This document shows, piece after piece, positions 1 to 9,485 of a DNA stretch of 64,000 nt. Source of the DNA: Streptomyces sp. KL109B (lineage in GTDB: Bacteria > Actinomycetota > Actinomycetes > Streptomycetales > Streptomycetaceae); NCBI RefSeq assembly GCF_030766935.1, contig NZ_JASERL010000002.1, forward strand, positions 1,054,001 through 1,118,000. Reading direction: 5' to 3'. The notes below the pieces were generated by a model. The model did not search any database. It was not told the origin of the DNA and saw nothing but the letters and a program-made list of their open reading frames with translations. The translations under genes were made by a program, and so were the position numbers. How positions within the stretch are numbered: position 1 is the stretch's first letter; every line of letters starts with the position of its first letter.

Positions 1-144
1 GACCCCTGGCAGGAGCACGGCCGCGGCCTGCTCCTCATCCGCACGCTCAGCTCTTCGTGCGGGCACCGCCCCACCGATTCCGGCAAGGCGGTGTGGTTCA
101 CGCTTCCGGCTACGGTGCCTGCGCCGCGTCCGGCTTCGGAGTAG
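1..144 (+). CDS. C-terminal end of an ATP-binding (anti-sigma-type) protein, partial
   Basis: The gene enters from outside the window; only the last 47 codons and a TAG stop are present. The visible part reads HGRGLLLIRTLSS, then a stretch ending KAVWFTLP. This looks like the glycine-rich G2 box and last beta strand of the HATPase_c fold in RsbW/SpoIIAB-like serine kinases, which in streptomycetes are numerous anti-sigma or PP2C-partner regulators. Function beyond the fold cannot be told from this fragment. Its 3' end overlaps the convergent permease gene by 35 bp. Confidence 0.6.
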   Translation, partial: DPWQEHGRGLLLIRTLSSSCGHRPTDSGKAVWFTLPATVPAPRPASE

Positions 145-1552
145 CGCCGTCCCCGAGCCGCGAGTTGCGGCGGCCGTACACCGCGTAGATCACCGCGCCC
201 ACGGCGAGGAACACCAGGAACTGCAGCATCGTCGTCCAGCCGGTGCCCCAGATCAGGTACAGGCAGAAGCCGACGCCGAGGATCGGGCTGACCGGGTACA
301 GCGGCAGCCGGAACGAGCGCTTCAGGTGCGGGTGCGAGCGGCGCAGCGCGATCACCGCGATGTTCACGACGACCATGGTGGCGAGGGTGCCGATGGTCGT
401 CAGGTTCACGACGGCGTCCAGCGAGGAGAACGCGGCGGGGATCGCGAAGACGACCGCGACGATCCAGGTGCCGCCGACCGGCGTGTGCGTCTTCGGGGAG
501 ACCCGCTCGAAGACCCGCGGGATCAGCCCGTCACGGGACATCGACATCAGGATCCGCGTCTGTCCGTACATCACGGCGAGCACGACGGAGGCGATGGCGA
601 CGACCGCGCCGAACGCGATGATGCCGCCGCCGATGGACGAGCCGGTGACCTGGTCGACGACGAGGGAGAGCGCGGCGGGCTTGTTCCCGACGGCGTCCGC
701 GCCGAGCGCGCCGATCGCGGCGACGGCCACGGCGACGTACAGCAGCGTGACGATGCCGATGCAGATCATGATCGCGAGCGGGATGTTGCGGCGCGGGTTC
801 TTGACCTCTTCGCCCGCCGTGGTGACCGCGTCGAAGCCGATGTACGAGAAGAAGGCGAGCGAGGCGCCGGAGGTGACACCGGCCATGCCGTCCTTGAGGA
901 ACGGCGTCAGGTTCCCGGCCTGGAACGCGGAGTACGCGATCGCGCAGAACACGATCAGGATGCCGATCTTGAGCACGGCCATCGCGGCCGTCGCCCGCGC
1001 GCTCTCCCGGATGCCGCGCACCAGGAGTGTCGCCGCCATCAGCATCACGAGCACGGCGGGCAGGTTGATCACGCCGCCGTCGGCGGGCCCTGCGGACAGC
1101 GCCTCGGGCAGCTGCCAGCCGAAGACGCTGTCGAGCAGTTCGTTGAGGTACTGGCTCCAGCCGACGGCCACGGCCGAGACGGACACCCCGTACTCCAGGA
1201 GCAGGCACCAGCCGACGAGGAACGCGACGCGCTCGCCGAGGGTCGCGTAGGCGAAGGAGTACGAGGATCCGGAGACCGGGATCGCGCTGCCCAGCTCGGC
1301 GAAGGAGAACGCCGTGAAGATGCAGGTGATCGCGGCGAGGATGAAGGAGACGATGACGGCGGGCCCGGCCTCGGCGACCGTGTCGGACAGGCCGACGAAG
1401 ATGCCGGTGCCGACGATCGCGCCGACGCCGAAGCACACGAGCTGGAAGAGCCCCATGGTGCGCTTGAGGCCGTGGCCTTCGAGGTCGGCGCCCGATTCGG
1501 CGATGAGGGATTCGGGCGACTTGATGCGCAGGCCGGACGGGGTCGGCGACAT
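110..1552 (-). CDS. APC-family amino acid permease
   Basis: A 480-residue integral membrane protein of the amino acid-polyamine-organocation superfamily, resembling cationic amino acid transporters of the YfnA/CAT type. The first membrane segment carries the family glycine-rich motif GVGAIVGTGIFVG (about residues 42-54), and about twelve hydrophobic segments follow. Termini are short and polar. It is the last gene of a three-gene minus-strand group after arginine deiminase and ornithine carbamoyltransferase, 123 bp downstream of the latter. This suggests, but does not prove, that it moves arginine, ornithine or a related amino acid, taking the place of the usual ArcD antiporter. Substrate is inferred only from context. 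The start is the ATG at 1552. Confidence 0.88.
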   Translation of the reverse strand: MSPTPSGLRIKSPESLIAESGADLEGHGLKRTMGLFQLVCFGVGAIVGTGIFVGLSDTVAEAGPAVIVSFILAAITCIFTAFSFAELGSAIPVSGSSYSFAYATLGERVAFLVGWCLLLEYGVSVSAVAVGWSQYLNELLDSVFGWQLPEALSAGPADGGVINLPAVLVMLMAATLLVRGIRESARATAAMAVLKIGILIVFCAIAYSAFQAGNLTPFLKDGMAGVTSGASLAFFSYIGFDAVTTAGEEVKNPRRNIPLAIMICIGIVTLLYVAVAVAAIGALGADAVGNKPAALSLVVDQVTGSSIGGGIIAFGAVVAIASVVLAVMYGQTRILMSMSRDGLIPRVFERVSPKTHTPVGGTWIVAVVFAIPAAFSSLDAVVNLTTIGTLATMVVVNIAVIALRRSHPHLKRSFRLPLYPVSPILGVGFCLYLIWGTGWTTMLQFLVFLAVGAVIYAVYGRRNSRLGDGATPKPDAAQAP

Positions 1553-1675
1553 GGGGTGGTGCTCTTTTCTGGTGGTGCGCGGGGCGGCGGGGTAGGCCGC
1601 GTGCTGGTGGGGCCGGTATGGGGTGGTCCGGCTCCACCAGTTTGAACGGTTATTCGTTGAATGTGCTGTTTGTGG

Positions 1676-2671
1676 CTACTGGCCGAGCGTGGCGACCATG
1701 ACGGCCTTGATGGTGTGCATCCGGTTCTCGGCCTCGTCGAAGACGACGGAGTGCGCCGACTCGAAGACCTCGTCGGTGACTTCGAGGGACTCCAGGCCGT
1801 ACTTGGCGTGGATCTCGCGGCCGACCTTCGTGCCGAGGTCGTGGAAGGCGGGCAGGCAGTGCAGGAACTTCACGTCCGCGTTCCCGGTCGCGCGCAGCAC
1901 GTCCATGGTCACGGCGTACGGGGCGAGGGCCTTGATGCGCTCGTCCCAGATCTCCTCCGGCTCGCCCATCGACACCCATACGTCGGTGACGACGAAGTCG
2001 GATCCGGCGACGCCCTCCTCGACGGACTCGGTGAGCGTGATGCGCGCGCCGCTGGCGGCGGCCAGCTCGCGGGCCTTCGCGACGATGCCGTCGGCCGGCC
2101 AGTACGCCTTCGGCGCGACGATCCGGACGTCCATGCCGAGCAGGGCGCCGGTGACGAGGTACGAGTTGCCCATGTTGAAGCGGGCGTCGCCGAGGTACGA
2201 GAAGGAGATCCCGCCGAGCGGCTTCGCGCTGTGCTCGGTCATCGTCAGCACGTCGGCCAGCATCTGCGTGGGGTGCCAGTCGTCGGTCAGGCCGTTGTAG
2301 ACCGGCACGCCCGCGTACTCGGCGAGCGTCTCCACGATGGCCTGCTCGTCGCCGCGGAACTCGATGGCGTCGAACATCCGGCCAAGTACGCGGGCGGTGT
2401 CCTTGCTGGACTCCTTCTTGCCGATGTGCGAACCGGCCGGGTCGATGTACGTCGTCGACGCGCCCTGGTCGGCGGCGGCGACCTCGAAGGAACAGCGGGT
2501 GCGCGTGGACGCCTTCTCGAAGATCAGCGCGACGTTCTTGCCCTTGAGGTGCTGCGGCTCCGTCCCCGCCTTCTTGGCCGCCTTCAGCTCGGCGGCGAGG
2601 TCGACCAGGCCTCGGAACTCCTCGGCGGTGAAGTCCAGCTCCTTGAGGAAGTGGCGGCCGGTGAGGTTCAT
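1676..2671 (-). CDS. argF: Ornithine carbamoyltransferase
   Basis: Transfers the carbamoyl group between carbamoyl phosphate and ornithine (citrulline synthesis), or runs in reverse as catabolic ArcB. The 331-residue protein shows the carbamoyl-phosphate motif STRTR, the HPTQ motif, and the ornithine-loop motif HCLPAF with its catalytic cysteine. Start choice: the ATG at 2671 has AGGAG seven bases upstream; the ATG at 2689 would add six residues and has no comparable site. The gene lies between arginine deiminase and a permease, so a catabolic role is plausible. An anabolic role cannot be excluded because no other arg biosynthesis gene is present. Streptomyces genomes usually label this gene argF. 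Confidence 0.93.
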   Translation of the reverse strand: MNLTGRHFLKELDFTAEEFRGLVDLAAELKAAKKAGTEPQHLKGKNVALIFEKASTRTRCSFEVAAADQGASTTYIDPAGSHIGKKESSKDTARVLGRMFDAIEFRGDEQAIVETLAEYAGVPVYNGLTDDWHPTQMLADVLTMTEHSAKPLGGISFSYLGDARFNMGNSYLVTGALLGMDVRIVAPKAYWPADGIVAKARELAAASGARITLTESVEEGVAGSDFVVTDVWVSMGEPEEIWDERIKALAPYAVTMDVLRATGNADVKFLHCLPAFHDLGTKVGREIHAKYGLESLEVTDEVFESAHSVVFDEAENRMHTIKAVMVATLGQ

Positions 2672-2744
2672 GGGAGTGCTCCTGGACATGGCTCGGGGAC
2701 GAGATCGGGACAGTGGAAGTCTATACGATGTCCCACATTTCTAT

Positions 2745-2786
2745 TCAGTGATGCACGGCACCCCTGTTCAGTGGTGCACGGCGTCC
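2745..2786 (-). repeat. 23-bp tandem duplication at the arcA stop codon
   Basis: The last codons of arcA (Ala-Val-His-His-stop) are followed by a near copy of the same bases with a 23-bp period: GCCGTGCACCACTGAA and then GCCGTGCATCACTGAA. The second copy is outside the reading frame of arcA and before the next gene. It looks like a small local duplication of the gene end. Confidence 0.75.
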
Positions 2787-4003
2787 CGTTCCACCGGGCA
2801 GCTCATGCACCGCGGCCCGCCCCGGCCCCGGCCCAGCTCGCTGCCCGGGATCTCGATGACCTCGATGCCCTGCTTGCGCAGAAACGTGTTCGTCGTCGCG
2901 TTCCGCTCGTACGCGACGACGACGCCCGGCTCGACGGCGAGCACATTGCAGCCGTCGTCCCACTGCTCGCGCTCGGCGGCGTGCACGTCCTGCGTCGCGG
3001 TGAGGACCCGGATCCCGGAGAGCCCGAGGGCGGCGGCGATGGCGCGGTGCATGTGCTCGGGCGGATGGTCGGTGACCTTCAACTCGGCGCCCGACGTGCC
3101 CGGTTCGATGGTGTACGAGCGGAGCATGCCGAGCCCCGCGTACTGGGTGAACGTATCCCCGTCGACCATCGTCATGACCGTGTCGAGGTGCATGAACGCG
3201 CGCCGCTTCGGCATGTCGAGCGCGACGATCGTCCGGGCGGACCCCGCCGCGAACAGCTTGTGCGCGAGCATCTCCACGGCCTGCGGCGTGGTCCGCTCGC
3301 TCATCCCGATGAGCACGGCGCCCTGCCCGATGACGAGGACGTCGCCGCCCTCGATGGTCGACGGGAAGTCGGCCTGCCCCTCGGACCAGACGTGGAACGG
3401 TTCGGGGGCGTCCCGGAACAGCGGATGATGCCGGTAGATCGCCTCGAAGTGCACGGTCTCGCGCTGCCGGGCAGGCCAGCGCATCGCGTTGATGGATACG
3501 CCGTCGTAGATCCACGCCGAGGTGTCGCGCGTGAACAGGTGGTTGGGCAGCGGGCCGAGCAGGAAGTCGTCGAGCTCCATGACGTGGAAGCGCACGGAGG
3601 TCGGCTCCGGGTGCGCGGCGAGGAACTCCCGCTTCGTCATCCCGCCGATCAGCGCCTCGGCGAGCTCCGGCGACGGCAGCGTCTCGAACGCCTCCCGCAG
3701 GTGGTCCGTGGCCAGCGGCCCGTACTCCTTCTCGTCGAAGACGCGGTCCAGGACGAGGCCGCGGGCGGCGTCGACGTCGAGGGCCTCGGTGAGCAGGTCC
3801 CCGAACAGGTGCACGCTGACGCCGCGGTCGCGGAGCACGTCGGCGAATCCGTCGTGCTCCGCGCGGGCGCGGCGTACCCACAGCACGTCGTCGAAGAGCA
3901 ACTGGTCCTTATTGCTGGGCGTGAGCCGCTTCAGCTCCAGGTCGGGCCGATGCAGAACTACTCGGCGTAGGCGACCGGCCTCGGAGTCGACGTGGAATCC
4001 CAT
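2768..4003 (-). CDS. arcA: Arginine deiminase
   Basis: Hydrolyses arginine to citrulline and ammonia, the first step of the arginine deiminase pathway. The 411-residue protein has the guanidino-modifying enzyme landmarks in order: [10 protein letters not shown] and FTRDTS in the middle, [20 protein letters not shown] with the catalytic histidine region, and the C-terminal CMSCPVERD containing the nucleophilic cysteine. The ATG at 4003 is chosen because AAGGA lies seven bases upstream; a GTG two codons earlier is less well placed. It is the first gene of the arcA-argF-permease group, with 96 bp before the next start. No carbamate kinase gene follows, so the ATP-yielding last step is not encoded here. 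Confidence 0.95.
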   Translation of the reverse strand: MGFHVDSEAGRLRRVVLHRPDLELKRLTPSNKDQLLFDDVLWVRRARAEHDGFADVLRDRGVSVHLFGDLLTEALDVDAARGLVLDRVFDEKEYGPLATDHLREAFETLPSPELAEALIGGMTKREFLAAHPEPTSVRFHVMELDDFLLGPLPNHLFTRDTSAWIYDGVSINAMRWPARQRETVHFEAIYRHHPLFRDAPEPFHVWSEGQADFPSTIEGGDVLVIGQGAVLIGMSERTTPQAVEMLAHKLFAAGSARTIVALDMPKRRAFMHLDTVMTMVDGDTFTQYAGLGMLRSYTIEPGTSGAELKVTDHPPEHMHRAIAAALGLSGIRVLTATQDVHAAEREQWDDGCNVLAVEPGVVVAYERNATTNTFLRKQGIEVIEIPGSELGRGRGGPRCMSCPVERDAVHH

Positions 4004-4045
4004 GGCCACATCCTTACCCGCCCCACCGTGATTGCGCCCTGGGGC

Positions 4046-4130
4046 TCAATCGCCGGCGGGGCTTGGTGTGTCAAGCCTCGCCGGCGATTGAGGCGCGGGG
4101 GCCGGGGCAGAGCCCCGAGGCCGCAACCGC
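4046..4130. repeat. Dispersed GC-rich intergenic repeat, copy A, with strong hairpin
   Basis: Between arcA and pnkp, an inverted repeat with arms CTCAATCGCCGGCG and CGCCGGCGATTGAG (4045-4092) is followed by GGGGCAGAGCCCC and CCGAGGCCGCAACC. Related sequence recurs at 11960-12020 and 27276-27326, always with the core GGGGCTCTGCCCCGG and a GGGGCTTGA-like segment. The hairpin could terminate pnkp transcription, which ends just downstream on the minus strand. Confidence 0.75.
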
Positions 4131-4148
4131 GGGTGACCGGGACAAACG

Positions 4149-6728
4149 TCAGAGCCGAGGATCGACCGGCTCCGACTCAAGCGCCAGAACCGCGAACACG
4201 GCCTCGTGCACCCGCCACAACGGCTCCCCCTCCGCCACCCGGTCCAGGGCCTCCAGGCCCAACCCGTACTCCCGAACCGCCAACGACCTCTTGTGCCCAA
4301 GAAACCGCTGCCGCAACTTCACGAGATTCCCCGGCCTCGTGTACTCCGGCCCGTAAATGATCCGGAGGTACTCCCGCCCACGGCACTTCACACCGGGCTG
4401 CACCAACCTCCCCTTCTCGTCCCGCACCAACGCCCCGACCGGCTTCACGACCATGCCCTCGCCGCCCCGCCCGGTCATCTCCAGCCACCAGTCGACCCCG
4501 GCCCGCACCGACCCGGCGTCCCCCGTGTCGACGTACAGCCGCCGCGTCGTCTGCAGCAGCCCCGTCGTGTCGTGCGCGACGACCCGGTCGATCAGCGCGA
4601 GCTGCTCGTCGTGCGGCACCGCCGCGAGCGAACGCCCCCGCACCGCGAGGATCTGGAACGGCGCGAGCCGCACACCGTCGAGCCCGTCCGTGGTCCAGCA
4701 GTAGCGCCGGTACGCCTCCGTGAACGCCGCCGCGTCGGCCGCCCGGCCCCGCTGCCGGTCCAGCAACTCGCCCACGTCGACGCCCCGCCCGGCCGCCTCC
4801 TCCAACGCCCCGAGCGCCCCCGGGAACACGGCACCGGAGGCCGCGCCCACCGCCGCGTACTGGGCGCGCAGCAGCCCGGACGCCTTGAGCGACCACGGCA
4901 TCAACTCGGCGTCGAACAGCACCCAGTCGGTGTCGAGCTCCTCCCAGAGCCCGGCCGCCGTGACGGCGTCCCGCACCCGCGCGAGCACCGCCTCCGTCGT
5001 CCCGGCGTCGTCGAAGAACGGCCGCCCGGTACGCGTGTAGACCGAACCGGTGACGTCTCCCGCGGCCCCGAACCGCTCCTTCGCGGCCTCAGCGTCCCGG
5101 CACACCAGCACCACGGCCCGCGACCCCATGTGCTTCTCCTCGCACACGACGCGCTCCACGCCATCGGCGGCGTACTGCGCGAACGCCTCCGCCGGGTGCT
5201 CCAGGTAGCCCTCCACCTTCGACGTGGCGGTGGGCGCCATCGTCGGCGGCAGGTACGGCACGAGCTGCGGCGCGACGGCGAACCGGCTCATGACCTCAAG
5301 GGCCGCCGCCGCGTTCTCCTCGCGCACGGTGACGCGCCCGCTGTGCCGGGTCTCGACGCTGCGCCGCCCGTACACATCGGCGAGGTCGAGCGGCCGCCCC
5401 TCGTGCCCGCCCGGCGCCTCGGTCGCCAGCGGCCTGGTCGGCTCGTACCAGACCTGCTCGGCCGGTACGTCGACGAGCTCGCGCTCCGGCCAGCGCAGCG
5501 CGGTGAGCTTCCCGCCGAACACGGCACCCGTGTCGAGGCAGATGGTGTTGTTGAGCCACGTGGCGGTGGGCACCGGAGTGTGTCCGTACACCACGGCCGC
5601 CCGGCCCCGGTAGTCCTCCGCCCACGGGTAGCGCACCGGAAGCCCGAACTCGTCGGTCTCCCCCGTCGTGTCGCCGTACAGGGCGTGCGAGCGCACCCGC
5701 CCGGACGTGCGGCCGTGGTACTGCTCGGGCAGCCCGGCGTGGCACACGACGAGCCGCCCGCCGTCCAGCACGTAGTGGCTGACGAGGCCATCGACGAACG
5801 CGCGCACCTCGGCGCGGAACTCCTCGCTCTCCCCCTCCAGCTGCGCGATGGTCTCGGCGAGCCCGTGCGTGTGCCGCACATTGCGGCCCTTGAACCAACG
5901 CCCCAGCTTGTTCTCGTGGTTGCCGGGCACGCACAGCGCCGTACCGGCCTTCACCATCCCCATCACGCGGCGCAGCACGCCGGGTGTGTCGGGGCCCCGG
6001 TCGACGAGGTCGCCCACGAAGACGGCGGTCCGCCCCTCGGGGTGCGCCCCGTCCACGTAACCCAACTTGCCGAGCAGAGTGTCGAGTTCGCTCGCGCATC
6101 CGTGGATGTCGCCGATGATGTCGAACGGTCCGGTGAGGTGGGTCAGGTCGTTGTACCGCTTCTCGGTCACGACACTCGCGCCCGCCACGTCCGCGACGCC
6201 GCGCAGCACGTGCACCTTGCGGAAGCCCTCGCGCTCCAAGTGCTTGAGGGAGCGCCGCAGTTCGCGGGTGTGCCGGGAGATGACGCGGCGCGGCATGTCG
6301 GCGCGGTCGGTGCGCCCCGCGTTCCGCTCCGCGCACACGTCCTCGGGGACGTCGAGCACGATGGCGATGGGCAGCACGTCGTGCTTGCGTGCCAGGTCGA
6401 CCAGTTGACGGCGGGCGTCCTGCTGGACGTTGGTCGCGTCGACGACGGTGCGGCGGCCCGCCGCGAGCCGTTTGCCCGCGATGTAGTGCAGTACGTCGAA
6501 GGCGTCGCGGCTGGCGCCCTGGTCGTTCTCGTCGTCGGCCACGAGGCCCCGGCAGAAGTCGCTGGAGATCACCTCGGTCGGCTTGAAGTGCGCCCGCGCG
6601 AACGTGGACTTGCCCGATCCGGACGCCCCGACCAGCACGACCAGCGAGAGGTCGGTGACGGGCAGCACACGCCCGCCCTCGGTGGTGTCGTCGTGGTCGG
6701 TGGAACTTGTGGTGCCGGCGGCGCTCAT
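4149..6728 (-). CDS. pnkp: Polynucleotide kinase-phosphatase, RNA repair (Pnkp)
   Basis: The central enzyme of bacterial Pnkp-Hen1 RNA repair: it heals 5'-OH and 2',3'-cyclic phosphate ends and supplies the ligase module. Its 859 residues hold three domains in order. The kinase has P-loop GASGSGKS (34-41). The binuclear metallophosphatase has GDIHGC, GDLVDRG, GNHENK and VVYGHTP (about 205-380). The C-terminal adenylyltransferase has nucleophile motif EEKHMGSRA (about 530). The gene starts inside the hen1 stop (ATGA overlap at 6725-6728), implying translational coupling. Pnkp and Hen1 are known to act as one complex that seals RNA cut by ribotoxins and marks the repaired 3' end by 2'-O-methylation. 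All three active-site signatures are intact. Confidence 0.95.
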   Translation of the reverse strand: MSAAGTTSSTDHDDTTEGGRVLPVTDLSLVVLVGASGSGKSTFARAHFKPTEVISSDFCRGLVADDENDQGASRDAFDVLHYIAGKRLAAGRRTVVDATNVQQDARRQLVDLARKHDVLPIAIVLDVPEDVCAERNAGRTDRADMPRRVISRHTRELRRSLKHLEREGFRKVHVLRGVADVAGASVVTEKRYNDLTHLTGPFDIIGDIHGCASELDTLLGKLGYVDGAHPEGRTAVFVGDLVDRGPDTPGVLRRVMGMVKAGTALCVPGNHENKLGRWFKGRNVRHTHGLAETIAQLEGESEEFRAEVRAFVDGLVSHYVLDGGRLVVCHAGLPEQYHGRTSGRVRSHALYGDTTGETDEFGLPVRYPWAEDYRGRAAVVYGHTPVPTATWLNNTICLDTGAVFGGKLTALRWPERELVDVPAEQVWYEPTRPLATEAPGGHEGRPLDLADVYGRRSVETRHSGRVTVREENAAAALEVMSRFAVAPQLVPYLPPTMAPTATSKVEGYLEHPAEAFAQYAADGVERVVCEEKHMGSRAVVLVCRDAEAAKERFGAAGDVTGSVYTRTGRPFFDDAGTTEAVLARVRDAVTAAGLWEELDTDWVLFDAELMPWSLKASGLLRAQYAAVGAASGAVFPGALGALEEAAGRGVDVGELLDRQRGRAADAAAFTEAYRRYCWTTDGLDGVRLAPFQILAVRGRSLAAVPHDEQLALIDRVVAHDTTGLLQTTRRLYVDTGDAGSVRAGVDWWLEMTGRGGEGMVVKPVGALVRDEKGRLVQPGVKCRGREYLRIIYGPEYTRPGNLVKLRQRFLGHKRSLAVREYGLGLEALDRVAEGEPLWRVHEAVFAVLALESEPVDPRL

Positions 6729-8191
6729 ACGGCCTTCGCCTCCTTCTCATCCGTTTCGGTTCCGGTCGTCGTGAAGACCGCCATCTGCGTCGGCGGCCCC
6801 ACCTCGGGGTCCTCGTCCCCCACCGGCACGTACCGCACCGCGTATCCGTGCCGCTCGCCGACCCGCTCCGCCCACGCGCGGAACTCGGCGCGCGTCCACT
6901 CGAACCGGTGGTCGCCGTGCCGGACGTGCCCGGCGGGCAGCGTCTCCCAGCGGACGTTGTACTCGACGTTCGGCGTGGTCACGACGACCGTACGGGGCCG
7001 CGCCGAGCCGAACACCGCGTACTCCAGGGCGGGAAGGCGTGGCAGGTCGAGGTGCTCGATCACCTCGCTGAGCACCGCGGCGTCGTACCCCTTGAGCCGC
7101 TTGTCGGTGTACGCGAGCGAACCCTGCGTCAGCCGTACGCGCGCCGCCTGCCGCTCCCCCAGCCGGTCCAGCTTCAGCCGGCGCGAGGCAACGGTGAGCG
7201 CCCGCACGGACACGTCGACGCCCACGATCTCGGTGAACCGCACGTCCTTGAGCAGCTCCCGCACCAACTGGCCCTGCCCGCAGCCCAGATCGAGCACCCG
7301 CCCGGCACCGGTCTCGCGGAGCGCTTCGAGGATCGCCTCCCGGCGCCGCACGGCCAGCGGCACGGGACGCTCCTCGGTGTCGCTCTCCTCGTCCACGGCG
7401 TTGTCGATCTCGTCGACATCCGTGTCATCGGCGTCCGCGAGCCGAATGAGCTCAAGGCGCTCCATCGCCTCCCGCGTCAGCGACCACCGCCGCGACAGAT
7501 ACCGGCCCACGATCAGCCTCTGTTCGGGGTGCTCCGCCAGCCACCCCTCCCCGGCGCGCAGCAACTTGTCGACCTCGTCGGCCGAGACCCAGTAGTGCTT
7601 CGCGTCGTCGAGCACCGGCAGCAGCACGTACAGGTGGCGCAGCGCGTGCGCGAGCCGCAGCTCGCCCTCCAGGACCAGACGTACGTACCGCGAGTCGCCC
7701 CACTCCGGGAACCGCTCGTCCAGCGGCACGGCCGTCGCCTCGACCGCCCACCCGAGCGGCTCGAACAGCTTGCGTACGAGATCGGACCCACCCCGCGCGG
7801 GCAGTGCGGGCACCTCGATGCGCAGCGGCAACGGCTGCTCGGCCCGCTCCGGACGCGCCCTGCACACGCCGCGCAGCGCACTGGAGAAGACGCTGCTCAG
7901 CGCCACCGCGAGCAGCGAAGACGCGGCGTACGGCCGGTCGTTCACATACTGCGCGAGCGACGCGTCGGGCGCGCCGCCCCGGCCCTTGCCCCGGCCCCGC
8001 CGCGCCAGCGCCACGGGATCCACTTCCAGCAGCAGCGCGGCCGTGCACCGCTCGTCGCCGGCCTCGGGGTAGAGGACGTGCGCGGTGCCGTGCGCCGTGC
8101 TGAAGACCTGCGCCCTATCAGGGTGCTTGTGCAGCAGAAAGCCCAGGTCGGTGGCCGGATTCGCGGCATTGCCCGTGGTAGAGATCGTCAT
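6725..8191 (-). CDS. hen1: 3'-terminal RNA ribose 2'-O-methyltransferase Hen1
   Basis: Methylates the 2'-OH of the 3'-terminal nucleotide of broken RNA before sealing. The 488-residue protein begins with the family opening PATDLGFLLHKHPDRAQVF and has an N-terminal half that in relatives is needed for ligase activation. The C-terminal half carries SAM motif LDLGCGQGQLVREL and the metal-site segments EVIEHL and HGDHRFEWTR. The start is taken as ATG 8191; GTG 8197 is an alternative, and neither has a strong ribosome site. It overlaps pnkp by four bases and is the promoter-proximal gene of the pair. It diverges from the LLM oxidoreductase across a 123-bp gap that should hold both promoters. Confidence 0.93.
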   Translation of the reverse strand: MTISTTGNAANPATDLGFLLHKHPDRAQVFSTAHGTAHVLYPEAGDERCTAALLLEVDPVALARRGRGKGRGGAPDASLAQYVNDRPYAASSLLAVALSSVFSSALRGVCRARPERAEQPLPLRIEVPALPARGGSDLVRKLFEPLGWAVEATAVPLDERFPEWGDSRYVRLVLEGELRLAHALRHLYVLLPVLDDAKHYWVSADEVDKLLRAGEGWLAEHPEQRLIVGRYLSRRWSLTREAMERLELIRLADADDTDVDEIDNAVDEESDTEERPVPLAVRRREAILEALRETGAGRVLDLGCGQGQLVRELLKDVRFTEIVGVDVSVRALTVASRRLKLDRLGERQAARVRLTQGSLAYTDKRLKGYDAAVLSEVIEHLDLPRLPALEYAVFGSARPRTVVVTTPNVEYNVRWETLPAGHVRHGDHRFEWTRAEFRAWAERVGERHGYAVRYVPVGDEDPEVGPPTQMAVFTTTGTETDEKEAKAV

Positions 8192-8314
8192 GAACACACG
8201 CCCGAGTATGACCGCCGCCGCGCCCTGGCCACCATGGGTTTTCGCCCGCGCGAAGCCGCCGACGCCGCCGCCCACTTCATCGAAGCGCACGCCCCTGACC
8301 TGCATGATGGGTGC

Positions 8315-9238
8315 ATGGATCTTCGCGTTTTCACCGAACCGCAGCAGGGCGCCACCTACGAGACGCTGCTCCGCGTCGCCAAGGCCGCCGAGGACTTGAA
8401 CTATGGAGCCTTTTTCCGGTCCGACCACTACCTCCACATGGGACCCGTCGACGGCCTGCCGGGCCCCACGGACGCCTGGACCACGCTCGCCGGGCTGGCC
8501 CGCGAGACGAGCCGGATCCGGCTCGGCACCCTGATGACGGCCGGCACCTTCCGCCTTCCGGGCGTGCTCGCCATCCAGGTCGCCCAGGTCGACCAGATGT
8601 CCGGCGGCCGCGTCGAGCTGGGGCTCGGCTCCGGCTGGTACGAGGAGGAGCACTCCGCGTACGGCATCCCGTTCCCCAAGGAGAAGTTCGGGCGCCTGGA
8701 GGAGCAGCTCGCCATCGTGACGGGCCTGTGGGAGACGCCGGTCGGCCAGCGCTTCAACTACGACGGCACGTACTACCAGTTGACGGACTCCCCGGCCCTT
8801 CCCAAGCCCGCCCAGCCGCGCGTACCGATCCTCGTCGGCGGCCACGGCGCCAAGAAGACGCCCGCGCTCGCCGCGAAGTACGCCACCGAGTTCAACATCC
8901 CCTTCGCCTCGATCGCCGACACCGAGCAGCAGTTCAAGCGCGTGAAGGCGGCGGCCGGGGAGCACGGCCGCGCCCAGGACGCGCTCACCTACTCCAACGC
9001 CCTCATCGCCTGCGTCGGCCGCGACGACGCCGAGGTGAAGCGCCGCGCCGACGCCATCGGCCGCGACGTCGACGAACTCAAGGCGAACGGTCTCGCCGGC
9101 TCCCCCGCCGAAGTCGTCGACCGCATCTCCGCCTACCAGGCCGTCGGTTCCCAACGCATGTACCTCCAGATGCTCGACCTCGACGACCTGGACCAGCTGG
9201 AACTGATCGCTTCCGAGGTGGCTCCGCAGTTGACCTGA
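8315..9238 (+). CDS. LLM-class F420-dependent oxidoreductase
   Basis: A 307-residue luciferase-like TIM-barrel protein. It opens with MDLRVFTEPQQGATYE and has FFRSDHYLHMG, a segment typical of coenzyme F420-dependent members in actinobacteria, then VELGLGSGWYEEEH and PVLVGGHG-like PILVGGHGAKKTP. The expected role is hydride transfer with reduced F420 (or FMN) on an unknown substrate in the cytoplasm. It stands alone, divergent from hen1 and unrelated to it by function as far as can be seen. The ATG at 8315 gives the standard family length. Confidence 0.85.
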   Translation: MDLRVFTEPQQGATYETLLRVAKAAEDLNYGAFFRSDHYLHMGPVDGLPGPTDAWTTLAGLARETSRIRLGTLMTAGTFRLPGVLAIQVAQVDQMSGGRVELGLGSGWYEEEHSAYGIPFPKEKFGRLEEQLAIVTGLWETPVGQRFNYDGTYYQLTDSPALPKPAQPRVPILVGGHGAKKTPALAAKYATEFNIPFASIADTEQQFKRVKAAAGEHGRAQDALTYSNALIACVGRDDAEVKRRADAIGRDVDELKANGLAGSPAEVVDRISAYQAVGSQRMYLQMLDLDDLDQLELIASEVAPQLT

Positions 9239-9290
9239 GCCGACGGAAGCGTTCGCACACGCGTCGACCTCGCCGTCCGCCTCTTCGGCC

Positions 9291-9338
9291 CCGTCACCAC
9301 GGTCGGGTGAAACTCGTCAACCCGGTGCGTGGTGACGG
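9291..9338 (+). terminator. Possible GC-rich hairpin terminator after the LLM gene
   Basis: Arms CCGTCACCACG and CGTGGTGACGG, with an inner CGGGT/ACCCG stem and a small internal loop, start 52 bp after the LLM stop. There is no T tract, as is common for streptomycete terminators. Confidence 0.45.
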
Positions 9339-9485
9339 GCGTCGCGCAGTGACTCGGTCCCCGTCGTGATCGTTGACTCGGGCGGAGCCGGACCGCCCGG
9401 CACCCGCGCCGGCGGTCGCTGCCGGGCGCCACATTGCGTCAACTCCCCTTCCCCGCGCGGGAGGGCGAGGGCCGAGGAGGCCGCC

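Noticed and set aside
326..1645. 439-codon open frame on the plus strand
   Set aside because: Antisense shadow of the APC permease; composition is dominated by Arg/Asp/Gly from GC-rich antisense codons and has no domain or start signal. Many other long shadows (for example 1661-3970, 4206-7595, 36922-39678, 40240-42696, 47261-49576, 58815-60839) were dropped for the same reason.
2690..4045. ARG-box operator in front of arcA or argF
   Set aside because: No ArgR-type palindrome could be seen upstream of either gene.
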